DNA of 64,000 nucleotides from Vespula vulgaris. Its lineage: Eukaryota; Arthropoda; Insecta; Hymenoptera; Vespidae. Shown here piece by piece: positions 1 to 14,223 of the stretch. The notes under the pieces are model-generated. The model was not told the origin of the DNA. It saw only the letters and a list, made by a program, of their open reading frames with translations, and made no database searches. The stretch covers positions 4,090,001 to 4,154,000 of the forward strand of contig NC_066594.1 of assembly GCF_905475345.1 (NCBI RefSeq), in the 5' to 3' direction. Positions within the stretch are counted from its first letter, which is position 1. The number at the start of each line of letters is the position of its first letter. The position numbers and the translations under genes were made by a program.

Positions 1-257
1 CCTCTCTTTCCCTCCTCAGGCAGACTCTTGAATAGCTTAGGAAGAGGGGATAACCGCATCGACAACTCCAACTCGTCGATGACGACGAAGAGAAAGGAGA
101 GCCGATTGGGATTCTGACTCGACGTTTCCATTCGCGCTATCCAATGGCTAGGCGAGAGGAAGGTGAAAGCGAAAAGAAGAGGAGAAAATTGAAAAACCGA
201 TTCGTCGAGGGTTGGTTCGAAACGAGAGGGTAAGAAAGAACAGGAAAGTGAGAAAGA

Positions 258-260
258 GAG

Positions 261-300
<40 letters not shown>

Positions 301-302
301 TG
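258..302. repeat. GA-rich simple repeat
   Basis: A run of AGAG dinucleotides within a purine-rich patch extending to about 530. The short arginine/glutamate-rich reading frames through it are translation artefacts of the repeat. GA runs bind GAGA-type factors in insects, but nothing here shows that this one does. Confidence 0.85.
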
Positions 303-3300
303 AGAGAAAAGTTCGAGAATGCTCTTTACCCTCAGCCTCACCCCACTCGATGTCGACGAACGCTCGTGAGAATAACTGGTTCGTGAAAATTGTCTATTTT
401 GGATACTTGCGAGAGGGTAAAGCATAAAGAAGAGTGACGTGTAACTAGAGAGAGGATGAGAAAAAGAGAGAAAAGAAAAGACATGAAGATAGGAAAAAAG
501 AGAGAAAGAGAAAGAGACAGAGATCTATATACAGAGGATAGCCTTTTATACTCTGTTTTATTTTATGTCGCACGTGTGATCGTTGAAAGGAGAGAGAAGC
601 ACGACTCGACGCGAGTTAACGGTGAACTGACTGCCACCGACTCTCCTCCGAACGACGAAGCTACGGCCGATGAAACCCGCGAAAATCCGAGGTGCGTGCG
701 CAACGTTCGCGCATCCTTGCATATGCCAAATTTTCCGAGTAATTTCCTTGGGAAACTTGAACCCTCTTTCATCATTGCCTATACCGTCTACAATTCCTTT
801 CATCATCCTTTTATAGTCATCTATACGCGATTTAGCCAATAAACTTATTTTGTAAATATTATAAATGAAATATACCATGCAGATGTAATTTAATTTCTAA
901 CATCGACTTTGCAATTGTGTCAGATCAAATCGATTTCATAGTTTTCAAGGCATCGCATACACATCGAACTCTTTCATTGAAATCAAGCAAAATACATTCC
1001 TTTGATTTAATTAATATAATGAATTAATAAAATACGATAGAACACAAAATTAGAATTAATAATTAAAGTCCAACCCCATTGTCTCTCTGACTCTCTAATA
1101 TACGGCTTGCATAATTGCATAGTACTATAGTACTATAGTAAAACGGATTAATTAATAAGTTTATTAAATCTATTAGTATAGATATACGTAATTTCGTGAT
1201 AACTTTCATGATAAAAAGTAAACAATTTTTTATGTTATGAAAACGTCATTGAAATGGAATAAAAAAAAAATATTTTATATCGACATTCTCAAGAGAAAGA
1301 GAGATGATGTTTTGCGTTTATGCATACGTTGAAAATACATTGCGGCTTCACTGCAAAATGAATTCATTTTCAAGTAGAGAGTTTTCTCTCGAATCAGTCA
1401 AAGACGTTAAATATTTTATATTCTGTAAAACGAGCCATGAATAAAAGAGAAAGCACATTAACGAATAATACGATGAGCACGAGATTTATAAGTAGGCGAC
1501 TAATTCTACAAATTTACTGAATCAGGAAGAAAATTAAACGAGAAAAAGAAATTAAAGAAAAGTAAAATTTGTATAGTATAAATGATTTTACTTTCGCGAA
1601 GAAACTACGAGTCGTCCTTCGAATTTCCAATACTCGGTCTATCGTTAACGCTTACGCGTGTACAATCGGCCACCTTCTGTAATTGGTTTTTCTTTTTTAT
1701 ACGCTTTCAAGACTACCTGTTCGATAAACAAGTTTCTATATATAATCACAAAATTAATTCTGTTTTTTTTTTTCTTTTCCACTTAAGAGCACGATGTACA
1801 AATGATAAATAAGGCGAGAGAAATCTTAGACGAGACGCGGTGATTGTTTCATTATTAAAGTATCTAACTTCGTAGTGGATATCAAGCGAAACGAGAAGGC
1901 CAAAGCTATGTTATCGCGCGTTTGCGATACAATACTTTGCAAATATGTTACCAAGTTTTCTCGGATAGTTGTATCAAGGCCAGCGTCGTAGCGTAATTTC
2001 ATCCTGAAACGCTAACGTGTTTCTTCTTTCAACGTTAAAGATTTTGAGCGTTGGTAACGGTAAGATGAGAATTACGAAGAGGGATGATAGCCATGGGCCC
2101 TAGATATTAATACGTACATCGTGTTCGTACTCTTTGTCGAGCAGCGACGTGTAAGATCGACTCTGCCAGAGCTATACCCTCGACCACACCGGTGATACTT
2201 TGTCCCCGTTGCAAGGTGAAATGCTAACTAAAGGGGATGTTTTAATGGCAGAAGATAATAATATGCCTCCGTTACAATGGCTATTCCTAGGTACCATCAA
2301 GAGCCCTCGCAAAATCCAAGTAAATCTCAGATCAACGTTATCTACATATGTTACACGACATCCTAGATATTAACCCGATTAATTAGGAATAATTTTCATT
2401 GCGTTCTTCTCTACGTAAACATATTCAAATACGTAGGTAGGTATATATGTTTACGTATATTATATGTTTCCCATTTCGCGTATACAATTTTGTACGGAAA
2501 TGAAATCGCACCATGACCTACCAAATTCAAAAAGGAAATCTAGTGAAACGATGTTCTCTCTATCGATTCACGGATTCTAATTCGCATGGACGATCACGCT
2601 TCAGAAAATATTCAGGTATATATGAATTGGTTAGAAAAAAACTCAAATGCATGAAGGCACTATGCTTTCTGTTTGACCTTCGTAGTACTGTTATCTCGAA
2701 ATGTGAGCTGGAAATATCAAAGCCGTGTCTCATCTTTTTTCTTTTTGTCATACTTTAAATATACGATAAAATATCAAAGAAAACAAAAATGGACAACATG
2801 CATCCATCCTGATAAATCTTCTTAACGTTAATCTCTAACATGTTTTTGATAAAATTAATTGCCTGGAGTATTTGGGTCACGTGATCGATCTACTATATCC
2901 CTGTTTACTCTGTTACAGATTCTCGTCCATTGAAGTTACCATTATCGTCTTACTTTTTATATTTAGCGTAAACAATCGATATATCATACAATTCTGTGAA
3001 ATGTCAAATACAAGCATGCTTTTGGTTTCTTATAACAAAGACTGCAGTTACCGTAAAAGCTTGCACGTTCGACTTGTCAAGATCAAACAGAAGCACGCAC
3101 GAGATCAAATAAAACGGGTGTTTCGTAAACTTTTCTTAGACAAAACAAATTGGATTGCTCATAATATTGACGTCGTAAGAAAATGATTTACATCTAATTT
3201 ATATTGAGCCATATATATACACATGTACATATGTACATACATATATATTTTTTCAATTCGTTGCAAGTTTGAGACGAAATAATATAACGAGAAATTTTTT

Positions 3301-4620
3301 TTCGCAAATCACTGAATGGGAATAAAACAGGACAGTAAATGATGTAGAAAAAGTACGATTCAATTAAAAAGTTGATTTTATATCAATAACTAACGGCAAC
3401 GATTTGTTCGTTCCATTTCAAGTGATTATAAAATACTAAATTGACTTCAACGAAATATGCTTTTTTTTCACTTGAAAACTTGTAAACGTTCAGTGGTCGG
3501 CATTGAAGCTGCATCTGTCATATCTGTTTACGAAGGATGAATATAGTATAAAGAGAAAACATATACAACACGATAAATTAATTCGAGTGCATCACCACCG
3601 TTATGCTTACCATTTCGTTACGCAGATCATTTTCGCTTTCTCGTGCATTGTGACGCAATACATATTTAACATTGGACGGACGTCAACAGATCGGTATATA
3701 GCGGTATATAGCGTATGAATGGCGAATACAATATTCCAAGCTTTTGTTAAATGCAAAGGAATGCAATAAATTTACCTGTCCGAAAGGACGTAGATATATA
3801 CTTACGTACTACATACGATTTTAACGAATCCGAGACGCAAACACGTTGATATCCTTTATAATAGATCCAACGTAAAAAGCACTGATAAAAGATAATATGA
3901 AAATAATCCTAAGATGTTTAATTCAATGACATTCCCTTCGGTCGGTCTCTTCTCTTATCGAGTATCTTGCGGCTAAAAAATGAAGCTCTTCGAGAATTGG
4001 ATTGCTCCGTGAAAGTGTTGCGATCAACTACGTCTGTGTGTCCAACGTTTTCTCTGATTAAGTTAAGAGTTAAGAGAAACCATCGGATTTTCCAGATACT
4101 AATCCGTACGGCTTTCGGAAGCCATAGCTTCTTTCCTAATTGTCTACACCATTCTCCTTTCCAAGATGATTGCTCATTTACTAACTATTGGTCTACCATA
4201 ATACTCTACTCCGGATAATGGACCGTAAAAAGAAACGTAGATTACGCGGAAAATAAACAATAACCTTTGTCAAGAAATAGATAAAGTATCTAGAATTGAA
4301 ATAAGAGTATAATCGTCGAAAGTTTGAGATAATAACAAGCTTATAAAATTGTTCAATCGAGTCGAGTTATCTTTTGACTTGTTTGAATTTTAATAGTACG
4401 GGTAAATTATTTTAAAATTAGAGTTTAATCGACGACAATGAAACTCCATCGGGACCGTTAGTTTGAATATCGCTCCCTTTGAGAAACACATCTTGTAATA
4501 ATCTAATGCCGATACGGAATACGAGCAGAGTAAATCCAGATAAAGTGTAGCATAGTTATTTTAAGAGACAGTCTATAACTTTAAGAGAAGTTCGATAGTC
4601 GTCGAACGTGTATGTATTGC

Positions 4621-4628
4621 TGACGTCA
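4621..4628. promoter_or_regulatory. CRE-like palindrome TGACGTCA
   Basis: A full TGACGTCA palindrome, the consensus for CREB/ATF bZIP factors, in a locally GC-richer patch followed by GTGGCACG. One such site is expected by chance about every 65 kb, so function is only a possibility. Confidence 0.3.
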
Positions 4629-7600
4629 CAAGCGTGAAATTGTGGCACGTAACTTACGCTGTAACGAAAGTGCATTCACTAATTATCCGCCATATGATAA
4701 ATTTTCGGTTGGCCGAACTTCAAAGGATTTTTATCATGAATTTTAATTAATTTTCACAGATGGCAAGGTTCGGTTTTAAACATGATGGTCGATGCCCTAT
4801 CTCTAAACCGCATTAAGATAGTTACATATGTATGTCTAAAGACGAAAGACAAATATATTTTTCAAAAGATATTTAAATAATGTCGCAAATATTTAAATTC
4901 ATATTGAAATAAAATTATAATGGAGTTTTCCTTGGAATCTTCTTCAGTAGGAATGTATATACATATATTCATGTTTAAAAGCAGGCAATATTAAGATATA
5001 TACTTCATTACAATCCGATATAATAAATAATAAGTTTTATAGAAACTTAGAACCATCAAGTAGAAAAAGAAATCAATTAACTCTTTGCGATCGTAATACT
5101 TTTTAGTATGAATAATATACTTTTTAAATCGTATACTTTTTAAACCGATAATTCGATTGGAATTACTTTTCTTCGCATATTGAGACACAAACTCAACCAA
5201 TTATTGCTTTATAATACTCATAAAATTAATTCTACTTAAATGAATTTTTATATTATTAATATGAAAGCGTTAATCGCTTATAATATGATATGAAACGTAT
5301 TTGTAATTTCTCAAAAACTTTCCATTTTTGTCCAATCCAGATGAATAAGATGGAAAATTGTTCTTTATGATCAGACAGAAAGTTTACGCTATTTAATTTA
5401 TGAAAATATTGGCTATGAAACGTATGAATAAAATAATGGGAATGCTTGATACAGATATTATTTCGAAAAAAAAAAAGATACAAAAATATATTTTTAAACC
5501 TTAGCTGTCAGTCATGCTTGACGGAGGAATATATTAATTTTAATAAAAAATATAGTTTAGTATTATAATATTACGTTTTATAATTTTTCTTCTTGTTAAT
5601 ATATTTTTCGAAAAAATCCCCGATGTGAGAAGTCCTGGTTTTCTGCTCCAAGTATCGCAGTGATAACCTGATTCTCACCTTTGACCCATTTTATTTTTCT
5701 ATTGTCTAGAATTTACTAAGCATTCTTTGCTTCGATCTCCCTCATTCCGCCGTAATATATGAAATTTGCCATTTAATTGTTCCCCTTTATCAGAAGTAGA
5801 CGCTCTACCGCGTAATGCCATAAATCGATCGCAAAATTGCCCACCAGTTGGTCTACTAATTGTCGTAGGAATTTTAGATGTGTGATAGGAGCTAAACGCT
5901 TTACCGGAATTATCCCAACATACAAGTAGGACGCTAAAAAAAACTTTGATGGACGGATATCTCGGATTTCGAACGCAAAAAGTTAAATTGCTGAACAAAC
6001 ATCCTTAACAAAATGTTTTGACCTACTTCAAATATGTTTCGCGTTACATCAAGAAACAAAGTGGTACAGCTAATCGATGCCTCTTACTACTCGGACGGAA
6101 ATTCAATATAGTAGGTATTATACATACTTTAACAGGCTTACGAATTGCATCTCTCTTACAATACGCAAACTTTAAGATACATTAAATCGTCTTTGAATGA
6201 GCTATATCGTCATGAAGGAGCTTTTGTATTATCTAGTTCCTCGCTTGCGGATACCATTCAAATAGATTCAATCTAAACGATCGCCTCAATGATTTTCAAA
6301 AGTATTCGAGACTAAGAGACTGGAAAAAAAGATACAAGAGTGTATCCTTACGGAAATGTATCCATACGTACGTGTACATGTATACTATATATTTGTATGC
6401 ATATCTAGTACATGGATATATGTATATACTGCGCTTTCAACAAGGAAGACACTAAGAACAGAGTAGTTTTACCGTTAAAAACGCATAAACGAAATTCTCT
6501 TTTCTTTGTCACGAAACAATCTACTTTTTCATTATCATATAATATAGAATAGAAAATTCTGCCGAATTTGCGCTTGAGCTCTAGATCTTATTAAAACTGC
6601 ACCGCTTGACCCCGTATTATTAATTGCGAGACGACAAGTAGTTGGTAAAGAGAGGTCTGTGAAAGAAAAGCGAAGAAGTGAAAAAAAAGAGAAAGGGAGA
6701 GAAAGAGAAAGCCCTGTTTGTCCAAAGAAAAATGACTCACTTATGCACGTTCTTTTCACGAGCTTCAACAAATTCGCAGACGAATTCATTCGTTTTCAAG
6801 CGTACGACTTTCCAAGTTGATAAAATTCCAATTGAAATATTATGTTGTTTGTAAAATCTTATGCACGAAAATATGTATATGTATCTCATGAGTGATAAAG
6901 CTAAATGTTATCGGTTTAATAGGAAAATTTATACGTCTATCTCTAACGAATGTCTATTCAACGTTGTTTCCAATATTTTCTATCAAATATAATGAGAACA
7001 CTTTCGAAAAGATCATTCTACTAAAAGAAGATTAACGGAGAACTAAGAAAATTTAAGTCAAAGACGAAATAATTGAAAGAAATAGCCTTTTGATATAAGG
7101 AAAAAGGCTTACCATAAGAATCGCTGATTATTTTAACTTCATATTAAAGATTCCTCAAAACCGATTATCAAATTCCTTTCTCGTTGAGACTCCCACTTCC
7201 CTACCTACACCATTTCCATTGACGTATTATCTTTCTCTATCCGTTTCTCTCCTTTCATTTACCCACTCGCTCACTTTCTCTCTCATTCTCTTTCTCGATG
7301 CTAAACTTTTCCTCTCAACTCCGCACTTCTCTTCGCCCTTCATTCTTCCTCCGTTCCGTGTCGCGATATTAGAATCTACCCGAGCCTCAAGAAATCCGAT
7401 CGAACTCCTCTATTGGTATTCCTAATGGTGGGGAAGAACGTGGTAACGTCGTTTAAAAGCATCAACCAGTTCGATTAAACTCCCAGTCGTTCCCAGTCTC
7501 CATTTTTGATCTCGTAAGCAGAAACGTTAAGAGAAATATAACGAATTATCTTGCTGACAAGCACTTAGAACAGGTGGAAGGGACAGTTGCCATTTAATGG

Positions 7601-9266
7601 CTTTTTTTAAGAAACCAATCGTAGAAGCGTCTCACGTCGAAGGAAATGAACATCTTATCGTGATCGTATCTTACACCTTATGGCACCGATGACAATAAGA
7701 AAATAAATGATAGCGTTTTTCTTAGACGTTTTAGACGTTGTCATCTTTCGTCCAAACGAATCAAAGTAGGTGATCATCTAAGACTCTAAAGCTATTAATC
7801 AATCGAATTACTTTCACAACTATTCGACCCTGAAACATACTCAAGTGTAATTTGATTATTTTATGTTCGAGAATGCGAAGAACAAAATTGATGTTAGAAT
7901 GCTGGTCCTAAATATCCAAGAACTTTCCTTTATATGGCTTTTTGTAAGATTGAAAAAATTTTCTTGGGAAAAAGAATAATCGTAAGAATAATTGAAAAAA
8001 GAACTATGCTTACTCCTAAAAAAAATTTTATCGAAAAGAGAAAAGAAAGGAAGAAAAAAAGAAGAAAAAAGATAAAGCTGAACTATCATACTACTATTTT
8101 ATAAGCTATCCAATTAACTTTTTTTTCTTAATATTTTCAGATATCCTTCAATTATCTCTCAAATAGCAGATTCAAAACGATCCACATAAAAAGAATGCAG
8201 TTTAATAAAATTTTATTCAAGATTTCTCTACCGAAAAAATTGAACTATTTCTTTTTACGTAATTAAAGCTGCTTTTCTGCCCCGATTAATCATAAAGGAT
8301 TCGGATGAAAAGCAATACGCGAAAACTCTCAAAAATAATTTTTTCAAAACAGAACGATAATCCATAAATACATCAAACAATTGTGCTGTTTAGCTTCTCT
8401 ATCATGATTGTCCGTAGTCGGACCATCAAATATTACTTTTTACCGAACAGAGGAATACTTTAACATTGTATACAGCCTTATATATTCACTTCGTATTACT
8501 TGAATATAAAAGAAGCGATTAACAATGAAAATAATCTACGATAACTTTTAGAGAGTGATAAATAGTCTATTAACTATATTACAATTCTTTTACTCGATAA
8601 AAAAGAAAAACTATAATAATTATCCAAAATAAAATGAATTATAAGAGATTTTTATCGAAATAGAACTTGTTATTATTTTTATTATTAATTTTGTATACAT
8701 AAAACTCTTTCTCCCTCTCTCTCCCTCTCCCTCTCTCTAAACAACACATTTTACGCCATAAGCCAAATGATAACGCAATAATGGAATTATTCGCCGCAGT
8801 TAGCAACGTATTAACCTCCGTGAAATTAAAGCTTCTCACGTGTAATCACGTAATTTCCGCTTACTGAAATGGTACGATGATTATGCGAAAATGAGCATAC
8901 GTATGCAGCATGGATTGGATTCCAACATGGATATAACAATATAAAAGTACAAATAATTTTTATGCTTACTATTTGCAATACCAATTTAAAAACAATAATT
9001 AGTACCAACATTACAGATAAATACCAAAATTAATATATTTCTTTTAGTGAAGAATTTCAAAGAAAATTCTAATCCACTGTTCCTTTCTTTAAAATATTGT
9101 ATTTTTATTGATCGGCCCCTGTATTGACCATCATCCTCGACCGCAACAAAGAGTAATATTATCGGAAAGTATGAAACTTAAGATTACTTTCTTTTGTATT
9201 CTATTCGAAACGAAAAGGCTTTTCAACGAAAATATTCTTGTCGATGTACTACTTTTCAAGAATCAC

Positions 9267-9269
<3 letters not shown>

Positions 9270-9313
<44 letters not shown>
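9270..9313. repeat. (TA)n microsatellite
   Basis: An uninterrupted run of about 20 TA dinucleotides following TATGTGTA. No gene is nearby. Confidence 0.9.
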
Positions 9314-9314
<1 letters not shown>

Positions 9315-10389
9315 TTCATTATAAAAAATAAATAGAAAAAGCTCTTTATCTTATTAACAACTACCATTATCATTCTTACGAAATCGTAACCTTTTAAACA
9401 CACTTTCATTTAATTTACATTGTATCTTAGTTCACATACTAAACGATTATCCCATCTCATTAACATCTAATCGGATAAGTTTTTCGTATAAATAAATATT
9501 ATATCTCAATAAAAGTCATACTTCATCAAATACTTCTAACATAATCAACAATGTTAAGAAAATTCTCGTCTACGAATGTTATTATCAAAACAAGACTAAA
9601 TTACACTACGCACGTTCTTAGAACAGCAATTGTTCTCTAATGGATTAAATTCGGTGGTGTAATTATTGCTGTGCCTCATTAAAAAAACAGAGCACTCATG
9701 AAAGGCCCGCTTAGCCTACTTTTTTCCATTTAGAAAATTGCACACTTCAAACAATATATACATATATATATGAACAACATATCTCAAAGGATATGAAGTA
9801 CCTAACTAACGTTTTTCCCTTAATAGGATTCATTGTACGTGGGAAAAATTGAAATACATGAAGTGCATTATATACGACGTAAGACAAAAATGTTTCGTTA
9901 GTACTTATACAATCCTAGAAAAGTATAGCGGCTTGATAAAGCTTTACTACGTTTCAAGAAAAAAAATTATTAAATTCATTGAAATTTCTTTCTATATTAA
10001 TTTAATCATCTTTTCTTTTAATATTTTAAAATTGATAAAATAAATAAAAAAGAAACATTTTCTCTACGTTTTAGACTTGCCCTCCTTCGAATTCTTAGCT
10101 TTGTGTGTAAACGTATTTTGTAATGAATTACATAACTACTTTAACATAGTACACACATAACAACTTTAATTACAGTAACGAACGAAAAAGGTATTGTCAT
10201 AGCACAACCAATAGTTAAGCGTGACCTTCGTATTAAACCGATGGAGCGAATGTGTGTGTCTATTCATCAACTCTTTTTTTATAATTGTTTGCACTAACAA
10301 TAAGTCCAGGCATAAATTTTTAAAGTATTAGTATTTTAATATTTAATCAAAGTTTGATTGAAAAGATTTTGAAAATACGCGGAAATATG

Positions 10390-10502
10390 CAGCTATTCGC
10401 CCGGTAGTACTTACGTTACATGATTTATAATTATATTTCAATATATCGCAAGTAATACCGACCCAGATCTCACCACGTGGAGGTTGCTGCATGTAGAGAT
10501 CC
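10390..10502 (+). repeat. Dispersed foldback (hairpin) element, copy 1
   Basis: About 110 bp related to copies near 35.89, 45.35, 59.55 (reverse) and 63.89 kb (reverse). Arms CGGTAGTACTTACG (10,402-10,415) and CGCAAGTAATACCG (10,447-10,460) pair at 12 of 14 positions. They are followed by the family core GACCCAGATCTCACCACGTG and GAGGTTGCTGCAT. A non-autonomous foldback transposon or a structured RNA would both fit. No coding capacity is seen. Confidence 0.65.
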
Positions 10503-10533
10503 AAAGACTAACATTTTTATTTTTTTATACTAA

Positions 10534-10597
10534 TACTACTACTGCTACTACTACTGTTACTACTACTACTACTACTATTGCTACTACTACTACTATT
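10534..10597 (+). repeat. (CTA)n trinucleotide microsatellite
   Basis: An imperfect run of CTA/CTG/TTA triplets next to the first foldback element. It does not lie in a supported coding frame. Confidence 0.85.
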
Positions 10598-10817
10598 AAA
10601 AAATCAATGCAACGAAGTAAATGTAATTATTGAAGTTTGACCGTACAGAAAGAATGATTTTTTATATTTACTCGTTGAAATGCAAAAGGAAACTAAACCA
10701 ATATCTATCAAAGTCTGTAAAAAGTTCGTTTTTATTAATATTACGTGCTCTTAACGATACCGAACTCAAAATTTAACTTTATTGAAATATTAAATTGAAA
10801 TTATTTGATATTTAAAT

Positions 10818-11200
10818 GTAATGTTCAAACGAATATACACTATTGTTTAAATATTAGTTTATTGTACTTCGTGCACATTGTATATTGTTTAAATAATTAT
10901 AAAATTATCACAAATATTAATTGTTTAAATTTAGACGTTTGGAAAGACAAAACTTCTATGTTCCCTCGTAAAAAAAGAAACAAAAAGGACCATCAAAGTA
11001 AATCGAACGTTTGTTTTTGTTGGAATCTACAACTCGAAGATCAAAATTTAACTGTACTTAAATTTCAAATTGAAATTACTTTATACTTTATGCTTATTAC
11101 GAGCTGTATAATGTTTAAACAAATGTAAACTGTTGTTTAAATATTAGTTTATTGTATTCCGTGTACATTATATATCGTTTAAACAATTATAAAATTATTC
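10818..11200 (+). repeat. Pair of ~88-bp direct repeats about 290 bp apart
   Basis: The segment at about 10,818-10,905 recurs diverged at about 11,109-11,196. Both share TTGTTTAAATATTAGTTTAT, then a TTGTA..CCGTG-like stretch and TTTAAANAATTATAAAATTA. Spacer and repeats show no coding. It may be the remains of a local duplication or of direct terminal repeats of a small mobile element. Confidence 0.6.
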
Positions 11201-11802
11201 AAAAATTAATTAGCATGAATAACTGAACACGGATTTGCTTATTTTTACCATAGAATTATCATTAAAATGCCAGAGTAAGTTACTGTGACTTCTCCATATG
11301 AGTATGTCAAAATGGGTTTTCTTGCGTTTTGAACGGATCAGAAAATTTGAACACCACTTTAGGCATACAAACAATGAAGAAATCGTCTGCTTCACGGAAA
11401 TAAAACACACGCCATTATATAGTTATATACCAGTACTGGAGGTAATAACTTTTTCTTTTTTGTCTCAAAGTTCAATGTGTATCACTTTACAAAACTTTTT
11501 TCACAAAAAAGTGTAAAAAATAGTGTTTATACCAACAGCGAGTTCAAGCATAATTCTTGAACAATTTTAATAAACAAATTCTCCTTTTTTTTCAAAGAAA
11601 ATAAAGTTTTCTCAAAAGTTCGAAAAACCGTGTCCTCGCTTGAACTTTCATTTGTAAAATGAGACGTTGTTCATTAAAATCGTTCGTTAAAATCAACTAG
11701 GGTTGATGAACAGCCTTAAGTATCGTCAAGTTTCGTTTAAAAACATTTCTACAATCCTCGTTTAATCCCTGTTCAGCGAAATCTATTTAATTTTTATTCC
11801 GT

Positions 11803-14223
11803 TCAAGTGCTAATATAAGTATTCATAAGAAAAATAAGCAAAAATCCCGTCGTAGTTGAAAAAAATTGAAAAATACCAGCAAAACGGCGTGAACTTTTGT
11901 GCCATCTTGCTCTTTCTCGTGGCAAAACTTCACTGACCGTAACGTAAAGTAGTGTCCCTCCTGCTAATCCTTGCAAAATCGGTAGCAATACTTTAGACCA
12001 TGATGCATTTTGCTGCGTAAAAATTTCCATTTAAAATTTCATTAAAATTTCTAATGATTTATTCAATTTCATCAAAAACATATGCATCACTTACCTCTGA
12101 CGTAAACATACCAATTCCTATACCTATAACCGAACTAATGGCGAATACAAAACTCGCTACAGCAAGTTTGCACGTGGAACTACCCATACCCACTAATTCC
12201 AAACCCATGCAGAATCCAACGATAAACTTATGAGATGCCACGGCCAGTAAGAAAAGCAGAATCTGTAATTAATTAAAAATAAGATATTATATTTCGAAAT
12301 GAATTTATGTAAAAGCTAATACGTAAGTCTATGTCAATTTAATAGGCACATCGATAGAATCTCATGATCAATAGAACGAGTTCTAAAGACAGAAATCTAT
12401 CCGAATCACATTATGACATTCCATGACACGCCATCAGCGACATATCTACCGATCCACGAAATCCTATTTTTATTATGCCGTTAAAAGTTACGAAATGCGA
12501 TGCTTAATCGGACCAGCGATTCTGTACGACAACTAAAAGCATAACCGATTTGTCAAAATTTTAAATCGAATCGGTTAACGGAACTAAACTTGAATCGTTT
12601 ATACAGAATATAATGATTATAAAATAAAAGAGAAAAATTCCCCTTGATAAAAAACTTTAACAAATTTGCACGAAACTCAAAATTTAATAATCTTACGAAC
12701 CTCAGCCGGCTTTTTTTGCAAACCAATAGCTAATCCCTCCAAGATCGAATGAATGGTGAGTGCTAGTAAAAGACCTGCAGGGCCCACCTTGGTATCCAAG
12801 CAAGGTTCCGTGTGAGAGCCGTGACATAAAAATGTCAGCTCCTCGTTGTAATAGGAGGCAGGCGCGTTTGGTGCGTATTGCATCGATCCATAATAATTTG
12901 ATCTCCAGTTGGGATATTCATTATTCTCATGCAAATTCGATTGATACGCTATTGACATTTTAGTTTCATTCGGGCAAACTCTTCTCACGTTTTGGTTGTA
13001 ACCAAACTGTTCAGAATGGGGGCGTCGATATTCTCTATAATCAAGATTCCATTTGGATAATTGCCCATTGATGCATCATTGTAGGGGATTCAGAGTAAAC
13101 ATTGTCTTATCGCAATGCTATCAATTACTTTGAAAGCTTTTCTCAAATAATAAGAGATAAGAGAAATAGTATTACAAAATTAAAAACGTAAAATAAAAAA
13201 TCCTAAACGTTTTTCCCTTCGAAAATAAAATCATTAAAACCTTTTTGAGTTAACGTGTACTCTGGTCGATACTATTTTCGTTTCGTTTCGTTTCGTTTCA
13301 TTTCGTTTCGTTTCGTTTCGTTTAGCAAACATGACAGCTTTTTTAACACCACAAAGGCCGATCAACCGAGCGCATGCGCATCTTAAGACACTCGATAATG
13401 CGTTTATCTTTTAAACGAATTTTCCGAACAATTTGATGCTTCAAAGTCGACCAAATATAGCGACCAACAGAATCGATTACGCTAAAGATAAAAGATACCG
13501 CTGTGCTCGAGACACGAATGTATTTTTCTCAACATCACTTCTATTTTTATCGTCGGATGTGCTAAACCCGAGCTATCGATCTTCGGTTCGTTTGTATGTA
13601 TATCAATTTATTAACACAAACCATTTGCGGTTTGAAAAGATAACGTGAATAAGAATAAAACACAACGCGGAACAAGAAAATATAAATGAAAAGAAAATGT
13701 AAACCTATTATAAAACAACATTTATCCTGTTTACTTACTAACACATCAAGATTTATAATACATAAGTGCATTTCGATTGAAAAAATAATTAGAATTGAAA
13801 GCCTCATAATTTGCAAAAGATATGCAATTTGATATGATGTTCATCTTCGTATACCTACCCACGATCTTGGAAGTTTCTGTTTCTGTTTCCGTGTTCATGA
13901 TCGTGCGAGTTCGGAGAGTGATCGATATCGCTACCCCAAAAATAATGAACACATTCGTCAACGAAATAGAGTAAAAGAAATCCGCAAGAAATGACGAGTT
14001 CTCCGTATTTCGGTAGGGACTCTCTTACTTCTGGCAGCATGTGAAGTATCGAGGTAGCTAATAAGACTCCTCCACCGAAACAAAGTATACAGGAGAGAAA
14101 TAACTTCTGTTGGAAATCTCGTACACGTGAAACGAAACACGCTGGCGCAATACTCACGACAAAACTCCCGATGCCGATGGTGAGTATTGACGCAATTTTC
14201 ACTTGTGTCGCGGTCACGTACAT
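11803..14223 (-). CDS. ZIP-family zinc transporter (SLC39A1/2/3, ZIP1/ZIP3-like)
   Basis: Four exons on the minus strand: 14,223-13,859, 13,034-12,701, 12,262-12,095 and 12,012-11,803. They total 1,077 nt, or 358 residues, close to the usual ~320-360 for this subfamily. ZIP proteins move Zn2+ (or Fe2+) into the cytosol across the plasma or vesicular membrane. Visible features are TM1-TM3 in exon 1 (GGGVLLATSILHMLPE in TM2), a His-rich loop (HSPNSHDHEHG) and a variable cytoplasmic loop in exon 2. The TM4 metal site HSILEGLAIGL and TM5 ASHKFIVGFCMGLEL follow, and TM7-8 carry LQGLAGGTLLYV. The ATG at 14,223 was chosen because the frame upstream begins only with GTG. Exon 2 uses donor GAG|GTTCGT; the later GTAAGA in the same run would shift into a stop. 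The gene is divergent from DHX34, 1.17 kb away. Subfamily assignment is firm; exact orthology is not. Confidence 0.92.
13279..13324. repeat. (TTTCG)n microsatellite in ZIP intron 1
   Basis: About nine copies of a TTTCG pentamer, one changed to TTTCA, inside the 824-nt first intron of the ZIP transporter. Its position well away from both splice sites suggests neutral intronic sequence. Confidence 0.9.

Larger units (their letters stand above)
1..11802. other. Gene-poor stretch, no coding exon supported
   Basis: I found no open frame with recognisable protein similarity joined to credible splice sites here. The sequence is mostly AT-rich with small GC-richer islands at about 590-770 and 2,090-2,240, which could be promoter-like or non-coding conserved DNA. 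The only objects I can name are simple repeats (260-300 and 9,271-9,312), a CRE-type palindrome at 4,621-4,628, a dispersed hairpin element near 10.4 kb, a CTA microsatellite and a small direct duplication. It could be intergenic DNA or a large intron of a gene outside the window. Confidence 0.6.

Noticed and set aside
212..878. Overlapping open frames on both strands in the first kilobase
   Set aside because: The amino-acid runs (Arg/Glu/Lys) come from GA repeats, or from both strands of a GC-richer patch being open. There is no domain and no splice context.
11298..11516. Possible transposase fragment on either strand downstream of the ZIP gene
   Set aside because: I compared it mentally with mariner-type catalytic motifs and saw none. 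No terminal inverted repeats are visible.
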